Part shown: positions 1-8,582 of the stretch, piece by piece
Numbering within the stretch: the first letter of the stretch is position 1
Layout of the letters: each line of letters begins with the position of its first letter
DNA from: Sphingobacteriia bacterium RIFOXYC2_FULL_35_18
Lineage (GTDB): Bacteria; Bacteroidota; Bacteroidia; Chitinophagales; Chitinophagaceae
NCBI GenBank assembly: GCA_001829005.1
Contig: MIAG01000002.1
Location: 175,210 to 239,209 of the forward strand
Reading direction: 5' to 3'
Length of the DNA stretch: 64,000 nucleotides
Position numbers and translations under genes: made by a program
The notes under the pieces: generated by a model
Told to the model about the DNA's origin: nothing
The model's database searches: none
The model's input: only the letters and a program-made list of their open reading frames with translations

Positions 1-1578
1 AAGAATTTTTCTGCCATCAGCGCCTAACAATACAGATTTTGGAACTGTATTAACCCTTGAATAGGTATTTACTAAATATCGCTTATTGTCATCCATTGAA
101 GCATTATGATCAAAATCTCCAGGGTTTAAAAGCTTTAAACCAGTACCATCAAAATTAACTCTGTATGCATGTAAATAGTAAGGATTTTCTCCAGCTTCTT
201 TTCCATTTGCAGAGAAATATAATACTCTTGCTTTTTCATCTATTGCAAGAATGTCTTCAGCATGCCAAGCACCAGAAGTGATTTGATTTTTTAACTTACC
301 ATTTTCATCATATAGATAAAAATGTCCCCATCCATCATCTTCACTCCATTGAATCAATTCTTTGCCCTCATTAACTAAACCTATTCTACGTATCTCAACG
401 TAAGTATTCATTTTTTCTTCAATCAAGGTTTTAGCAGTAGCGGTTTTTACATCTACTAAGCCAATATCAATTCTTTTTAAATCTCTACTGGTTCTACTAA
501 AATAAAATTTATCTGCTGTTCCTAACCAGGTATTTGGACGACCTTCATCATCTCTGCTGCTTACTTTTGCTGGAGTACTCCAAACATTAACTGTTTGGTC
601 TTTATACATTCCCGTGTTGATTTCTTTCATTGTTTTGGTTGCCACTTCAAACATTCTTAGATGTTCAACAGGAGATTCCTTTTCGCCTGGCATCCAATAT
701 TTGTAGGTTTCCAAAGTTGGTCTTGGGTCTGCAATACTATTAATTACCCAAAGATCTTTTACCCTTCTATTATCAGTTACGTCTACCACAAAATATTTAG
801 AATCAGGAGACCAAAGAATAAATGCAGGTCTTCTTATCCCTTTGTTCTTTTCTCTGTCTACATTGGTTTCACCATTGCCATTATTGTGGTAACCAAAATT
901 CTCCACACCATCTTTGGTTAATTGCGTTTCTACAATACTTGAATCTTTATCGTTTACTAAAGCCTTTTTGTAGTTTGCCCAATCCATGGAGTATAGATTG
1001 TTGTTTTTACCAAATACAACCATTGAACTGTCAGGTGAAATGCTTGCCCACATTGGCTTACGCTTGGTCTTTACTGGATCAGTAATCTGAACCAAGTCTC
1101 CATTTAAAATATTGTATTCAAAATAAAATACCTTTTTTTCCATTACTGGAGGGGTTCCTTTTTTTGCAGCAGTATCTTTTTTGGGAACATCTTTGGTTGT
1201 TTTCACTTCAAAACTGATCCAATTTTCATCTCTAATGAATTTCATGCTATCAATCTTCAGATGTTGAGCATCCATAGGCTCATCGGTAATACGAGTAAGT
1301 TTTGCTGCAAGTAAAGCATTGTCGAATAATTGCTTTTTTTCTCCTTTTGCAGCGTCTACGATGTACCATTTTTTACCTTCTGTAGTTTCATACATGTACC
1401 AAAAACGATCAGACTTTTTTAGCCAATGCGGATCAACATTTAAACTAAAAATCATTTTTTGTACTTTACTAGGCGAAAAACGAGCGGCCAACGCATAATT
1501 TGCTTTGGTTACTGGAGTTTGCTGCGCCATGATTGAACTGCTTAAAAGTAGAAGCAGTAACATTTGGATTAGTCTCAT
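1..1578 (-). CDS. S9 family peptidase (DPP IV-like), 3'-truncated by the window edge
   Basis: The first 526 codons of a minus-strand gene are present; the C-terminus lies beyond base 1. It starts with a signal peptide (MRLIQM, a Leu-rich core, then SSSIMAQ) and continues as a DPP IV N-terminal beta-propeller, with blades such as 'WSPDSKYFVVDV' and 'WSEDDGWGHFYLYD'. Peptidases of this family (MEROPS S9) carry the Ser-Asp-His catalytic domain at the C-terminus, which is not in the window, so catalytic competence cannot be judged. The protein is predicted to be exported to the periplasm and to degrade oligopeptides. It is divergent from kynU, 108 bp away. Two complete S9 peptidases occur later in the window (49528 and 52893). 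The ATG at 1578 was chosen because it directly precedes the signal peptide. Confidence 0.85.
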   Translation of the reverse strand, partial: MRLIQMLLLLLLSSSIMAQQTPVTKANYALAARFSPSKVQKMIFSLNVDPHWLKKSDRFWYMYETTEGKKWYIVDAAKGEKKQLFDNALLAAKLTRITDEPMDAQHLKIDSMKFIRDENWISFEVKTTKDVPKKDTAAKKGTPPVMEKKVFYFEYNILNGDLVQITDPVKTKRKPMWASISPDSSMVVFGKNNNLYSMDWANYKKALVNDKDSSIVETQLTKDGVENFGYHNNGNGETNVDREKNKGIRRPAFILWSPDSKYFVVDVTDNRRVKDLWVINSIADPRPTLETYKYWMPGEKESPVEHLRMFEVATKTMKEINTGMYKDQTVNVWSTPAKVSSRDDEGRPNTWLGTADKFYFSRTSRDLKRIDIGLVDVKTATAKTLIEEKMNTYVEIRRIGLVNEGKELIQWSEDDGWGHFYLYDENGKLKNQITSGAWHAEDILAIDEKARVLYFSANGKEAGENPYYLHAYRVNFDGTGLKLLNPGDFDHNASMDDNKRYLVNTYSRVNTVPKSVLLGADGRKIL

Positions 1579-1686
1579 AACAGTATATTGATTTTTTGGA
1601 TGCTCAAAATAAAGGATTCAAGCTTTAACTGTGCACCATTTATCAAATAATCGGTGGATAGCTTTACTTTGCGGTAAAATAAGACT

Positions 1687-2952
1687 ATGCTGCCCCATTT
1701 TGAAGCTTCATTGGATTTTGCCCAACAACTAGACAAGCTAGACCCACTTTCGGATTTTAAAAATCAGTTTCATTTTCCTCAGCATAAGGGCCAGTCAGCC
1801 ATTTATTTTTGTGGTAACTCACTAGGACTTCAGCCAAAATCTGTTGCAACAGCAGTGGAAACAGAATTAACTACTTGGAAAGAATTGGCTGTTGGTGGAT
1901 ATTTTAATGGGCCCAATCCTTGGTTGCATTATCAAGAATACTTAAAACCAAGCTTAGCAAAACTAGTAGGCGCAAAAGAAATAGAAGTAAGTGCCATGAA
2001 CGCACTAACAGTGAACTTACACCTATTAATGCTCAGTTTTTATAGGCCTACTAAAGATCGATTTAAAATTATCATGGAAGCGGGTGCTTTTCCCTCAGAC
2101 CAATATGCTGTTGAAACACTGGTGAAACATTTTGGTCTTAATCCTTCCGAAGCAATTATTGAAATTGCTCCTTTAGAGGGCAAAAAGACACTTAGTACAG
2201 ATCAAATTGTCAACACTATAGAAGAATTAGGAGATACCTTATCAATGGTGCTATTTGGAGGTATTAATTATTATACTGGTCAATTTTTTGATTTAAAAGC
2301 CATAACGCATGCTACACATAAAGTGGGGGCTATTGCAGGATTTGACTTAGCGCATGTTACAGGAAATATTCCACTTTCTTTACACGAGTGGGAGGTGGAT
2401 TTTGCTGCATGGTGTAGCTATAAATACCTCAATGCAGGACCAGGTGCTGTAGGTGGCTTTTTTATTCATGAGAAGCACGCTGTAAATCCTACTATTCCTA
2501 GGCTCGCAGGATGGTGGGGCAACGATGAGAAAGAACGATTTAAAATGGAGAAAGGGTTCATTCCTAAAACCAATGCAAGTGGCTGGAATATCAGTACAGC
2601 ACAAGTGTTTAACATGGTTGGATTAAAAGCTTCGCTCTCAATTATAGAATTGGCAGATATTAATCGTATCAGAGAAAAAAGTATTGTTTTAACAGCCTAC
2701 TTGGCCTTTCTGCTAAATCAATTAGACCGAATTTCGTTTGAAATTATCACCCCTGAAGACAAAGATCAGAGAGGCGCCCAATTATCTTTATACTTTAAAG
2801 AAAGAGCCAAAGAAATTCATCAAAAACTAATTGACAATGGTGTGATAGTAGACTATCGGGAACCTGGGGTAATTAGGGTTGCCCCTGCCCCTTTATATTG
2901 CAGTTTTGAAGATGTATTTAAGTTTTATGAAATATTGAAAACCAATTTTTAA
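1687..2952 (+). CDS. kynU: kynureninase
   Basis: A 421-residue fold-type I PLP enzyme that cleaves L-kynurenine to anthranilate and alanine (and 3-hydroxykynurenine to 3-hydroxyanthranilate). Visible family signatures are the early 'FCGNSLGLQPKS', the 'GPNPWLHYQEYL' segment, 'FDLAHVTGN' (PLP-contacting Asp) and 'CSYKYLNAGPGAVGGFF', in which K246 is the expected Schiff-base lysine. The length is normal for the family. An SGNH hydrolase starts 1 nt after its stop, so the two form an operon. Tryptophan 2,3-dioxygenase, which catalyses the first step of the pathway, lies 2.3 kb downstream. A near-consensus -7 element (TTACTTTG, 1664-1671) precedes the ATG by 15 nt. Anthranilate produced here is also a precursor in the trp operon of this window. 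Confidence 0.95.
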   Translation: MLPHFEASLDFAQQLDKLDPLSDFKNQFHFPQHKGQSAIYFCGNSLGLQPKSVATAVETELTTWKELAVGGYFNGPNPWLHYQEYLKPSLAKLVGAKEIEVSAMNALTVNLHLLMLSFYRPTKDRFKIIMEAGAFPSDQYAVETLVKHFGLNPSEAIIEIAPLEGKKTLSTDQIVNTIEELGDTLSMVLFGGINYYTGQFFDLKAITHATHKVGAIAGFDLAHVTGNIPLSLHEWEVDFAAWCSYKYLNAGPGAVGGFFIHEKHAVNPTIPRLAGWWGNDEKERFKMEKGFIPKTNASGWNISTAQVFNMVGLKASLSIIELADINRIREKSIVLTAYLAFLLNQLDRISFEIITPEDKDQRGAQLSLYFKERAKEIHQKLIDNGVIVDYREPGVIRVAPAPLYCSFEDVFKFYEILKTNF

Positions 2953-2953
2953 T

Positions 2954-3562
2954 ATGCAGCATACCATCAGTTACTTAGCATTAGGCGATTCCTATACTAT
3001 CGGAGAATCAGTTCCCTTGCATGAGTCATTTCCCTATATTACTACCCAACTCATTCGAAAGCAAAAACTATTGATTCATGCCCCTGAAATTATTGCCCAA
3101 ACAGGATGGACTAGTACTGAATTAGCAGAACAATTACTTAAAACAGAATTACAACCACATTATGATTTTGTAAGCTTATTAATTGGTGTGAATAATCAAT
3201 ACAGGCATTTGTCTTTGGATAATTTTAGGAATGATTTTGAGTACTTACTCAAGAAAGCGATTCATTTAACTGGAAGCAAATCAGAACGAGTAATTGTTCT
3301 ATCTATACCAGATTGGGGATGTACCCCTTACGCTGCAGATAAAAATGGAAAGGAAATAAGCGTTGAAATTGATTCCTATAATCATGTTTGCGATCAGTTT
3401 TCAAAAAAATACCATACTAGCTTCATCAATATAACTGAAGAAACAAGAGTAGAGAGTAAAAACCCTGCCGCTCTTGCTTCTGATCAGTTACATTATTCTG
3501 GAATTACCCACTTGCATTGGGCCACCAAATTGGCAAATCAAATAATTGAAATTCACCAATAA
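2954..3562 (+). CDS. SGNH/GDSL hydrolase coupled to kynureninase
   Basis: A 202-residue cytoplasmic SGNH-fold hydrolase without a signal peptide. Block I is 'LALGDSYTIGE' (nucleophile Ser in GDS, about residue 12), block III is 'LIGVNNQYR' (GxN) and block V is 'SDQLHYSGITH' (DxxH catalytic Asp/His). The substrate cannot be read from the sequence. The gene starts 1 nt after the kynU stop, which implies co-translation. No recognisable N-formylkynurenine formamidase (KynB type) is in the window although the flanking pathway steps are. A role in formyl removal is therefore possible, but it is inference only; an esterase or thioesterase role is equally open. Confidence 0.8.
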   Translation: MQHTISYLALGDSYTIGESVPLHESFPYITTQLIRKQKLLIHAPEIIAQTGWTSTELAEQLLKTELQPHYDFVSLLIGVNNQYRHLSLDNFRNDFEYLLKKAIHLTGSKSERVIVLSIPDWGCTPYAADKNGKEISVEIDSYNHVCDQFSKKYHTSFINITEETRVESKNPAALASDQLHYSGITHLHWATKLANQIIEIHQ

Positions 3563-3566
3563 GATT

Positions 3567-4274
3567 TTATTGATTTTGTTTTGCTTCTGCTTTCATTTTT
3601 TCATTTGCAGTAATTACAAAATGAACTCTTCTATTTAAAGCCCTATTTTCATCACTGGTATTTTCTAGTTTAGGCTGACTTTCACCATACCATTTGGTTG
3701 TAATTCTGCTAGAAGAAACACCAGTTGCTAGCAATGCATTTGCAACTGCATTAGCCCTACGTTCAGACAAAGACATATTATAACTAGCTGAACCTGTATT
3801 ATCTGTATGCCCCTCTATCAAAATATTCGTATCAGGATATTCAGTAAAAACATTATTCAACTTATTTAAAGCCAATTGTGAATTATTATTAATTGAATAT
3901 TGATTATTGGCAAAATACACGCCTGCTTGAGATCCATCAGGATTCTTTTCATCAAATGTTACATTGATCCCTTCACCTACTCTTTCTACTGTTGCACCTG
4001 GAATGGCATTTTTTATTTCAGCTGCTTGTTTATCCATTTTGTTTCCGATGATTCCACCAGCAACTCCTCCAATTGCCGCACCTAAAATTGCTCCTAATGC
4101 AGTATTGTTTTTATTCCCAATATTATTGCCTAACACGCCTCCTATTACAGCGCCACTAGTTGCTCCAACGGCTACTCCTCTTTGTTGATTAGTTGATTGT
4201 TTAATTGTTTCACATCCGTTAATAATAAGTGCCACAAATGCAAAAAAGGTAAATTTGACGATTGTAATTTTCAT
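3567..4274 (-). CDS. OmpA-family lipoprotein with glycine-zipper domain
   Basis: About 235 residues. The N-terminus is a lipoprotein signal ending in 'IINGC' (lipobox Cys about residue 21). It is followed by a glycine-zipper region ('GAVIGGVLGNNIG', 'GAILGAAIGGVAGGIIG'), a linker, and a C-terminal OmpA peptidoglycan-binding domain with 'IEGHTDNTGSASYN' and 'LSERRANAV' and the closing 'NRRVHFVI'. It probably anchors the outer membrane to peptidoglycan. The reading frame is open 11 codons further upstream (to 4307), but the ATG at 4274 is preferred because it begins the signal peptide. It is convergent with the SGNH hydrolase, with a 4-nt gap. Confidence 0.88.
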   Translation of the reverse strand: MKITIVKFTFFAFVALIINGCETIKQSTNQQRGVAVGATSGAVIGGVLGNNIGNKNNTALGAILGAAIGGVAGGIIGNKMDKQAAEIKNAIPGATVERVGEGINVTFDEKNPDGSQAGVYFANNQYSINNNSQLALNKLNNVFTEYPDTNILIEGHTDNTGSASYNMSLSERRANAVANALLATGVSSSRITTKWYGESQPKLENTSDENRALNRRVHFVITANEKMKAEAKQNQ

Positions 4275-4330
4275 AGTGGTAAAGTTGGCTAACTCCAACC
4301 AAACCATTGTTATATAACAATTGAAATTTG

Positions 4331-5191
4331 TTACATCATTTGCAGATACCCAGCCATCTCCTTTTGGTAACTTTCCGCAACATTAGCAGCCTGAATAGCA
4401 AAATCTTCTGCTTCCGATGCAAAAATAATAGCCCTACTCGCATTAACTAATAAACCAATATTTTTATTAAGCCCATACCTGCTTACATCTTTTAAGCTTC
4501 CGCCTTGAGCCCCAACACCAGGGACTAATAGAAAATTATCTGGAACAATATTTCTGATTCGTTCTAATTCAGTTGCTTGAGTTGCACCTACAACAAACAT
4601 CAAATTGTCTTTAGTGCCCCAGGTTGATACGCGTTCTAATACATGTTCATATAATCTTTTTTCAACAGAACCCTGTGTAATATGAGGCACCATCGTTAAT
4701 GACTCGTCGTATTCTTCTAAAAGTAACTGTTGAAAATCGTTGCTCCCAATATTTGAAGTCAATCCTAAAACAATGGTTACTTTGTTATCATATTCTAAAA
4801 AAGGTCTGATACTATCTTCCCCCATATATGGGGCAACGGTAATAGCGTCAAAATTCAACGCTTCAAAAAAAGCCTTGGCATATTGGGTTGATGTATTGCC
4901 AATATCCCCTCTTTTTGCATCCGCAATGGTAAAATGTGTTGGGGGAATATAATCCAATGTTTCTTTCATTATCTCCCAACCTTTCAAACCCTGAGATTCA
5001 TAAAAGGCAGTATTGATTTTATAACTAACGCAGTAAGGGAGTGTAGCGTCAATAATTGCTTTATTAAACCGAATTACCCCGTCTGGTTTTCCTCTTAGGT
5101 GAACTGGTAATTTGGTAATATCTGAATCTAATCCTACACATAAATAAGATTGCTTCAAAACAATTTGATCAGTTAAAGAAGATGCTGTCAT
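4331..5191 (-). CDS. pyrF: orotidine 5'-phosphate decarboxylase (type 2)
   Basis: A 286-residue TIM-barrel enzyme that decarboxylates OMP to UMP, the last step of de novo pyrimidine synthesis. Visible motifs are 'LCVGLDSDITKLP', the catalytic 'FTIADAKRGDIGNTS' (D-A-K-R-G-D), 'VAPYMGEDS' and the C-terminal phosphate-binding 'LLVPGVGAQGG'. The length of about 280 residues fits the long bacterial PyrF subfamily. A near-consensus -7 element, TAATTTCG, lies at 5196-5203 on the minus strand, only 4 nt from the ATG, so the mRNA would be nearly leaderless. It is divergent from the tryptophan dioxygenase gene. Confidence 0.95.
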   Translation of the reverse strand: MTASSLTDQIVLKQSYLCVGLDSDITKLPVHLRGKPDGVIRFNKAIIDATLPYCVSYKINTAFYESQGLKGWEIMKETLDYIPPTHFTIADAKRGDIGNTSTQYAKAFFEALNFDAITVAPYMGEDSIRPFLEYDNKVTIVLGLTSNIGSNDFQQLLLEEYDESLTMVPHITQGSVEKRLYEHVLERVSTWGTKDNLMFVVGATQATELERIRNIVPDNFLLVPGVGAQGGSLKDVSRYGLNKNIGLLVNASRAIIFASEAEDFAIQAANVAESYQKEMAGYLQMM

Positions 5192-5211
5192 GCTACGAAA
5201 TTAGTGGTTCT

Positions 5212-5241
5212 TTTGCAATTGAATGAATGAAGCTATATTTG
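5212..5241 (+). promoter_or_regulatory. Bacteroidota-type promoter of the tryptophan dioxygenase gene
   Basis: TTTG (5212-5215), an 18-bp spacer, then a perfect TAnnTTTG core (TATATTTG, 5234-5241). The start of transcription would be near 5245. This rules out translation from the upstream in-frame ATG at 5227 and supports the ATG at 5260. Confidence 0.6.
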
Positions 5242-5259
5242 AAGCTTAACGTTGCTTTT

Positions 5260-6339
5260 ATGGAAAAAGAACCAATGTATTACGGGACTTATCTACAGTT
5301 GGATAAGGTTATTCAAAGCCAATACCCAGTTAGTTTTGAAACTGGGAATGAACCAGCACATGATGAAATGTTATTCATCATTATTCATCAGGCTTATGAA
5401 CTTTGGTTTAAACAAATTTTGTTTGAACTAGATTATTGTATGGCTATTTTTCAAAAAGAGGTCATTAACGATAATTCAGAAGATTTAAACCTAGTAAGGC
5501 ATCGATTTAAACGAATTATCAAAATATTAGAGCTTTTAAATCAGCAGGTAAATATTTTAGATACTATGACTCCTATGGATTTCTTAGCATTTAGAAACTT
5601 GCTAACTCCATCTTCTGGATTCCAAAGTAAACAGTTTAGATTAATTGAAGCCAAACTGGGGCTTGAACTAGAAAAAAGACATCAAAAAGATTATTATAAA
5701 AGAACCAATGAAGGCGGATTTACTCAACCAGATTATCAGCATATAACTCAAACGGAGGATGGTAAAAACTTGTTACAATTAGTAAACGATTGGTTGGAGC
5801 GAATGCCATTTTTTGATAAAGCATATTGGGATGATCCACTCTCTAACAACCCAATCAATCACCCATTTTGGAAACAATATAAAGCAGTATACACAGCTGG
5901 CTTATCTGAAAGAGAACAATCTAAGCAAGCAGATTTTGACGCTGTTTTCTTCCAACATTTTGACCCTGAAATCACTGAAGAACAAAAACAATTATTTAGC
6001 TGTAGTTTTAGCCCTGCTGCAATGCGTGCAGCATTATTCATCATGCTTTACAGAGATTTTCCTGTTTTTCAAACTTCCTATCAAATACTAGATTCTTTAA
6101 TTGAAATGGATCATTTGATGAGTAATTGGAGACATAAACACTTGATTATGGTTAGAAGAATGATTGGGATGCGTGTAGGAACTGGCAACACTTCAGGTGC
6201 TGGTTATTTAGAAGGTGCTTTGAACAAACATTATGTATACAGAGACTTATCGGGCCTTTCTACCTATTTAATAGAACGTAAAAAATTACCTAAACTACCT
6301 GAAAGTCTAATTAAATATTTAGGATTTAATTTATATTAA
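5260..6339 (+). CDS. kynA: tryptophan 2,3-dioxygenase
   Basis: A 359-residue haem dioxygenase that opens the indole ring of L-tryptophan to N-formylkynurenine. Diagnostic segments are 'YYGTYLQLDKVIQSQ', 'HDEMLFIIIHQAYELWFKQ', 'SGFQSKQFR' and 'WRHKHLIMVRRMIG' followed by 'GTGNTSGAGYL'. H294 aligns with the proximal haem ligand of the family. The ATG at 5260 (MEKEPMYYGTY) is preferred to 5227 because the predicted promoter lies between them; 5275 (MYYGTY) is also possible. Its stop overlaps the convergent methyltransferase gene by 9 bp. With kynU it provides tryptophan degradation to anthranilate. Confidence 0.94.
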   Translation: MEKEPMYYGTYLQLDKVIQSQYPVSFETGNEPAHDEMLFIIIHQAYELWFKQILFELDYCMAIFQKEVINDNSEDLNLVRHRFKRIIKILELLNQQVNILDTMTPMDFLAFRNLLTPSSGFQSKQFRLIEAKLGLELEKRHQKDYYKRTNEGGFTQPDYQHITQTEDGKNLLQLVNDWLERMPFFDKAYWDDPLSNNPINHPFWKQYKAVYTAGLSEREQSKQADFDAVFFQHFDPEITEEQKQLFSCSFSPAAMRAALFIMLYRDFPVFQTSYQILDSLIEMDHLMSNWRHKHLIMVRRMIGMRVGTGNTSGAGYLEGALNKHYVYRDLSGLSTYLIERKKLPKLPESLIKYLGFNLY

Positions 6340-7089
6340 CTTCTCCTGCATTTTTTTGGCTACAATAATCATTCTTGGCGAGGTTTTTACATTATAATGA
6401 CCAAGCTGATAATTGCCAAAAACTTCCTCAATTTGCATATGCTGATAACTGAGCATATCATTGAAATCACCCAGAGAAAACTTGGCAACCCGCTCTGTAT
6501 AAAGATGCCTAGGTGCGGAATGTTCCTGGTCGGTAATTTGAATTTGTTTAAAGAAATGTGCTTCTGTTTGCCATTTACTAATGTGAAACTTCACTTCTTC
6601 CACTTCTGTTGTAACAATTGGCGCTAGTTGGGATTCTACAAAATGAACATTCAGATAGTCAATTACTAAAATACCCCCGGGTTTAATACTATCTGCCATC
6701 ATTCTAATGGCACTATCGTGTTCCCTTCTAGTTTTGAAATAACCAAAGCTGGTAAAAAAATTAAATGCAAAATCAAAATAGTTTATCCTAAACCCTCTTC
6801 GCATATCGTGCTGATAAAAATGCAAGCGGTCTGATTCATCTAATTTAGCTTCAGCAATGGAAGCCTCGGATAAGTCTATTCCAGTCACATCAAAACCCAT
6901 TTCTGCTAATGCCATACTGTGCCTACCCTTTCCACATGCGATATCTAACATAGTAGCACCTTTTTCAGGTTTTAAATAGCTAATTAATGTTTTAATGAAC
7001 TGCTCCGCTTCATTTTCATCCCTATGTTGATATAATAAATGGTAGTAAGGTGAATTGAACCAATCCTTAAACCATGCTTTGTCTGCCAT
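6331..7089 (-). CDS. class I SAM-dependent methyltransferase
   Basis: 252 residues. The SAM-binding motif I is 'MLDIACGKGRHSMALAEMG' followed by 'VTGIDLSEASIAEA' (acidic motif II). The later 'FDFAFNFFTSFGYF' and 'LKPGG'-like 'IKPGGILVIDYLNVHFV' strands match a methyltransf_25/11-type Rossmann domain. The substrate is not identifiable. It is convergent and overlapping with the tryptophan dioxygenase gene and divergent from the glmM-like gene, so it is probably monocistronic. A UbiE-like small-molecule role is possible, but there is no specific support. Confidence 0.8.
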   Translation of the reverse strand: MADKAWFKDWFNSPYYHLLYQHRDENEAEQFIKTLISYLKPEKGATMLDIACGKGRHSMALAEMGFDVTGIDLSEASIAEAKLDESDRLHFYQHDMRRGFRINYFDFAFNFFTSFGYFKTRREHDSAIRMMADSIKPGGILVIDYLNVHFVESQLAPIVTTEVEEVKFHISKWQTEAHFFKQIQITDQEHSAPRHLYTERVAKFSLGDFNDMLSYQHMQIEEVFGNYQLGHYNVKTSPRMIIVAKKMQEKLI

Positions 7090-7171
7090 ATTAATGTTTC
7101 AACTACGAAGTTACGTTACGGAATCATACAAAAAATTTGAATTATATTCGCCGCCGTTTAAGCACTTAGAT

Positions 7172-8563
7172 ATGGCATTAATAAAAAGCATTTCAGGCAT
7201 TAGGGGTACTATTGGAGGCAAACCAGGAGACAGTTTAAGCCCTTTAGATATAGTAAGATTTACGGCTGCTTATGGCACTTTATTAAAAAAATCTAATGAT
7301 CAAAATAAAAAAGTAGTCATAGGAAGGGATGGTAGAATCAGTGGAGAAATGGTTCAAGCATTGGTAGTAAACACGCTAATTTCTATGGGGTTAGATGTAA
7401 TCAATTTAGGATTAAGTACTACTCCTACTGTTGAAATGGCTGTTGTGTCTGAGCAAGCTGTTGGAGGAATCATATTAACCGCCAGCCACAATCCCAAAGA
7501 ATGGAATGCATTAAAATTACTCAATCAAAAGGGGGAATTTATAAGTGGAGCGGAAGGGACACAACTACTTGAAATTGCGGCAAAAGAAGATTTCCAATTT
7601 GTATCAGTAGACCAATTAGGGAAAGTCATTGTTGGTGAAAATTTATTAGAAAAACATATAGAAGCTTGTGTAAATTATCCTTTAGTTGATAAAGAGGCAA
7701 TTAAGGCTGCTAATTTCTCCATTGTTATAGACGCGATTAATAGCACTGGATCAATAGCTGTTCCGGCATTATTAGATGCATTAGGGGTAAAAAAATATAC
7801 CGTTTTAAATGGTGAGGTAAATGGCCAATTTGCCCACAACCCTGAGCCGCTTCCTGAACACTTAAGAGATTTATGTAATGAAGTAAATAAACAAAAAGCA
7901 AGCATGGGTATTGCTGTTGACCCAGATGTTGATCGTCTTTGCTTTGTATGTGAAGATGGAAGCTTGTTTGGAGAAGAATATACTTTGGTTGCTGTAGCCG
8001 ATTATATTTTGCAACATCGAAATGGCAATACCGTAAGCAATATGAGTAGTACTCGTGCATTGAAAGATATTACCATTAAGCATGGTGGCACTTATTCTGC
8101 AAGTGCGGTGGGCGAAGTAAATGTGGTTACAAAAATGAAGGAAGTGAATGCAGTAATTGGTGGAGAAGGAAATGGAGGAATCATTGTACCAGATTTACAT
8201 TATGGAAGAGACGCTTTAATTGGAATAGCATTGTTTTTAACTCATTTAGCAAAAGAAAAAAAATCGATCAAACAACTCAGAAATACGTACCCAGACTATT
8301 TTATGAGTAAGAATAAGATTGAGCTTACACCAGGTGTTAATTTAACAAGCATCTTTGATCAAATTAAAAAGAAGTATAAAAAGAACCCAATTAATACCGA
8401 TGATGGGCTTAAAATTGAATTTGATAACGATTGGGTTCATTTAAGAAGTAGCAATACAGAACCCATTATTCGAATTTACGCTGAAAGCAATAGTGAAACC
8501 GTTGCTGCAAATATTGCAAAGAGATTGATGAATGATATTAAGGAAGCAGCAGGATTAAATTAA
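7172..8563 (+). CDS. glmM: phosphoglucosamine mutase-like phosphohexomutase
   Basis: 463 residues with the full alpha-D-phosphohexomutase layout: 'SISGIRGTIGG' at the start, the catalytic phosphoserine loop 'TASHNPKEWNALKLL' (S105), the metal-binding 'DPDVDRLCFV', the sugar-binding 'GEGNGG', and the phosphate-binding 'RSSNTEPIIRIYAE'. In cell-wall synthesis GlmM converts glucosamine-6-P to glucosamine-1-P. Phosphomannomutase activity cannot be excluded from sequence alone. The reading frame is open upstream to 7055, but that extension overlaps the divergent methyltransferase gene and lacks family similarity; the ATG at 7172 places the conserved IRG motif at the usual distance. Cysteine desulfurase follows after 19 nt. 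Confidence 0.85.
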   Translation: MALIKSISGIRGTIGGKPGDSLSPLDIVRFTAAYGTLLKKSNDQNKKVVIGRDGRISGEMVQALVVNTLISMGLDVINLGLSTTPTVEMAVVSEQAVGGIILTASHNPKEWNALKLLNQKGEFISGAEGTQLLEIAAKEDFQFVSVDQLGKVIVGENLLEKHIEACVNYPLVDKEAIKAANFSIVIDAINSTGSIAVPALLDALGVKKYTVLNGEVNGQFAHNPEPLPEHLRDLCNEVNKQKASMGIAVDPDVDRLCFVCEDGSLFGEEYTLVAVADYILQHRNGNTVSNMSSTRALKDITIKHGGTYSASAVGEVNVVTKMKEVNAVIGGEGNGGIIVPDLHYGRDALIGIALFLTHLAKEKKSIKQLRNTYPDYFMSKNKIELTPGVNLTSIFDQIKKKYKKNPINTDDGLKIEFDNDWVHLRSSNTEPIIRIYAESNSETVAANIAKRLMNDIKEAAGLN

Positions 8564-8582
8564 TCAATTTACAACCGATTTT

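Noticed and set aside
661-1085. Two plus-strand ORFs of 86-87 codons
   Set aside because: They lie within the S9 peptidase coding region on the other strand and have no signal or motif beyond antisense shadowing.
7055-7171. N-terminal extension of the glmM-like gene
   Set aside because: The extra 39 codons overlap the start of the divergent methyltransferase gene and do not resemble the family; the ATG at 7172 fits the conserved start.
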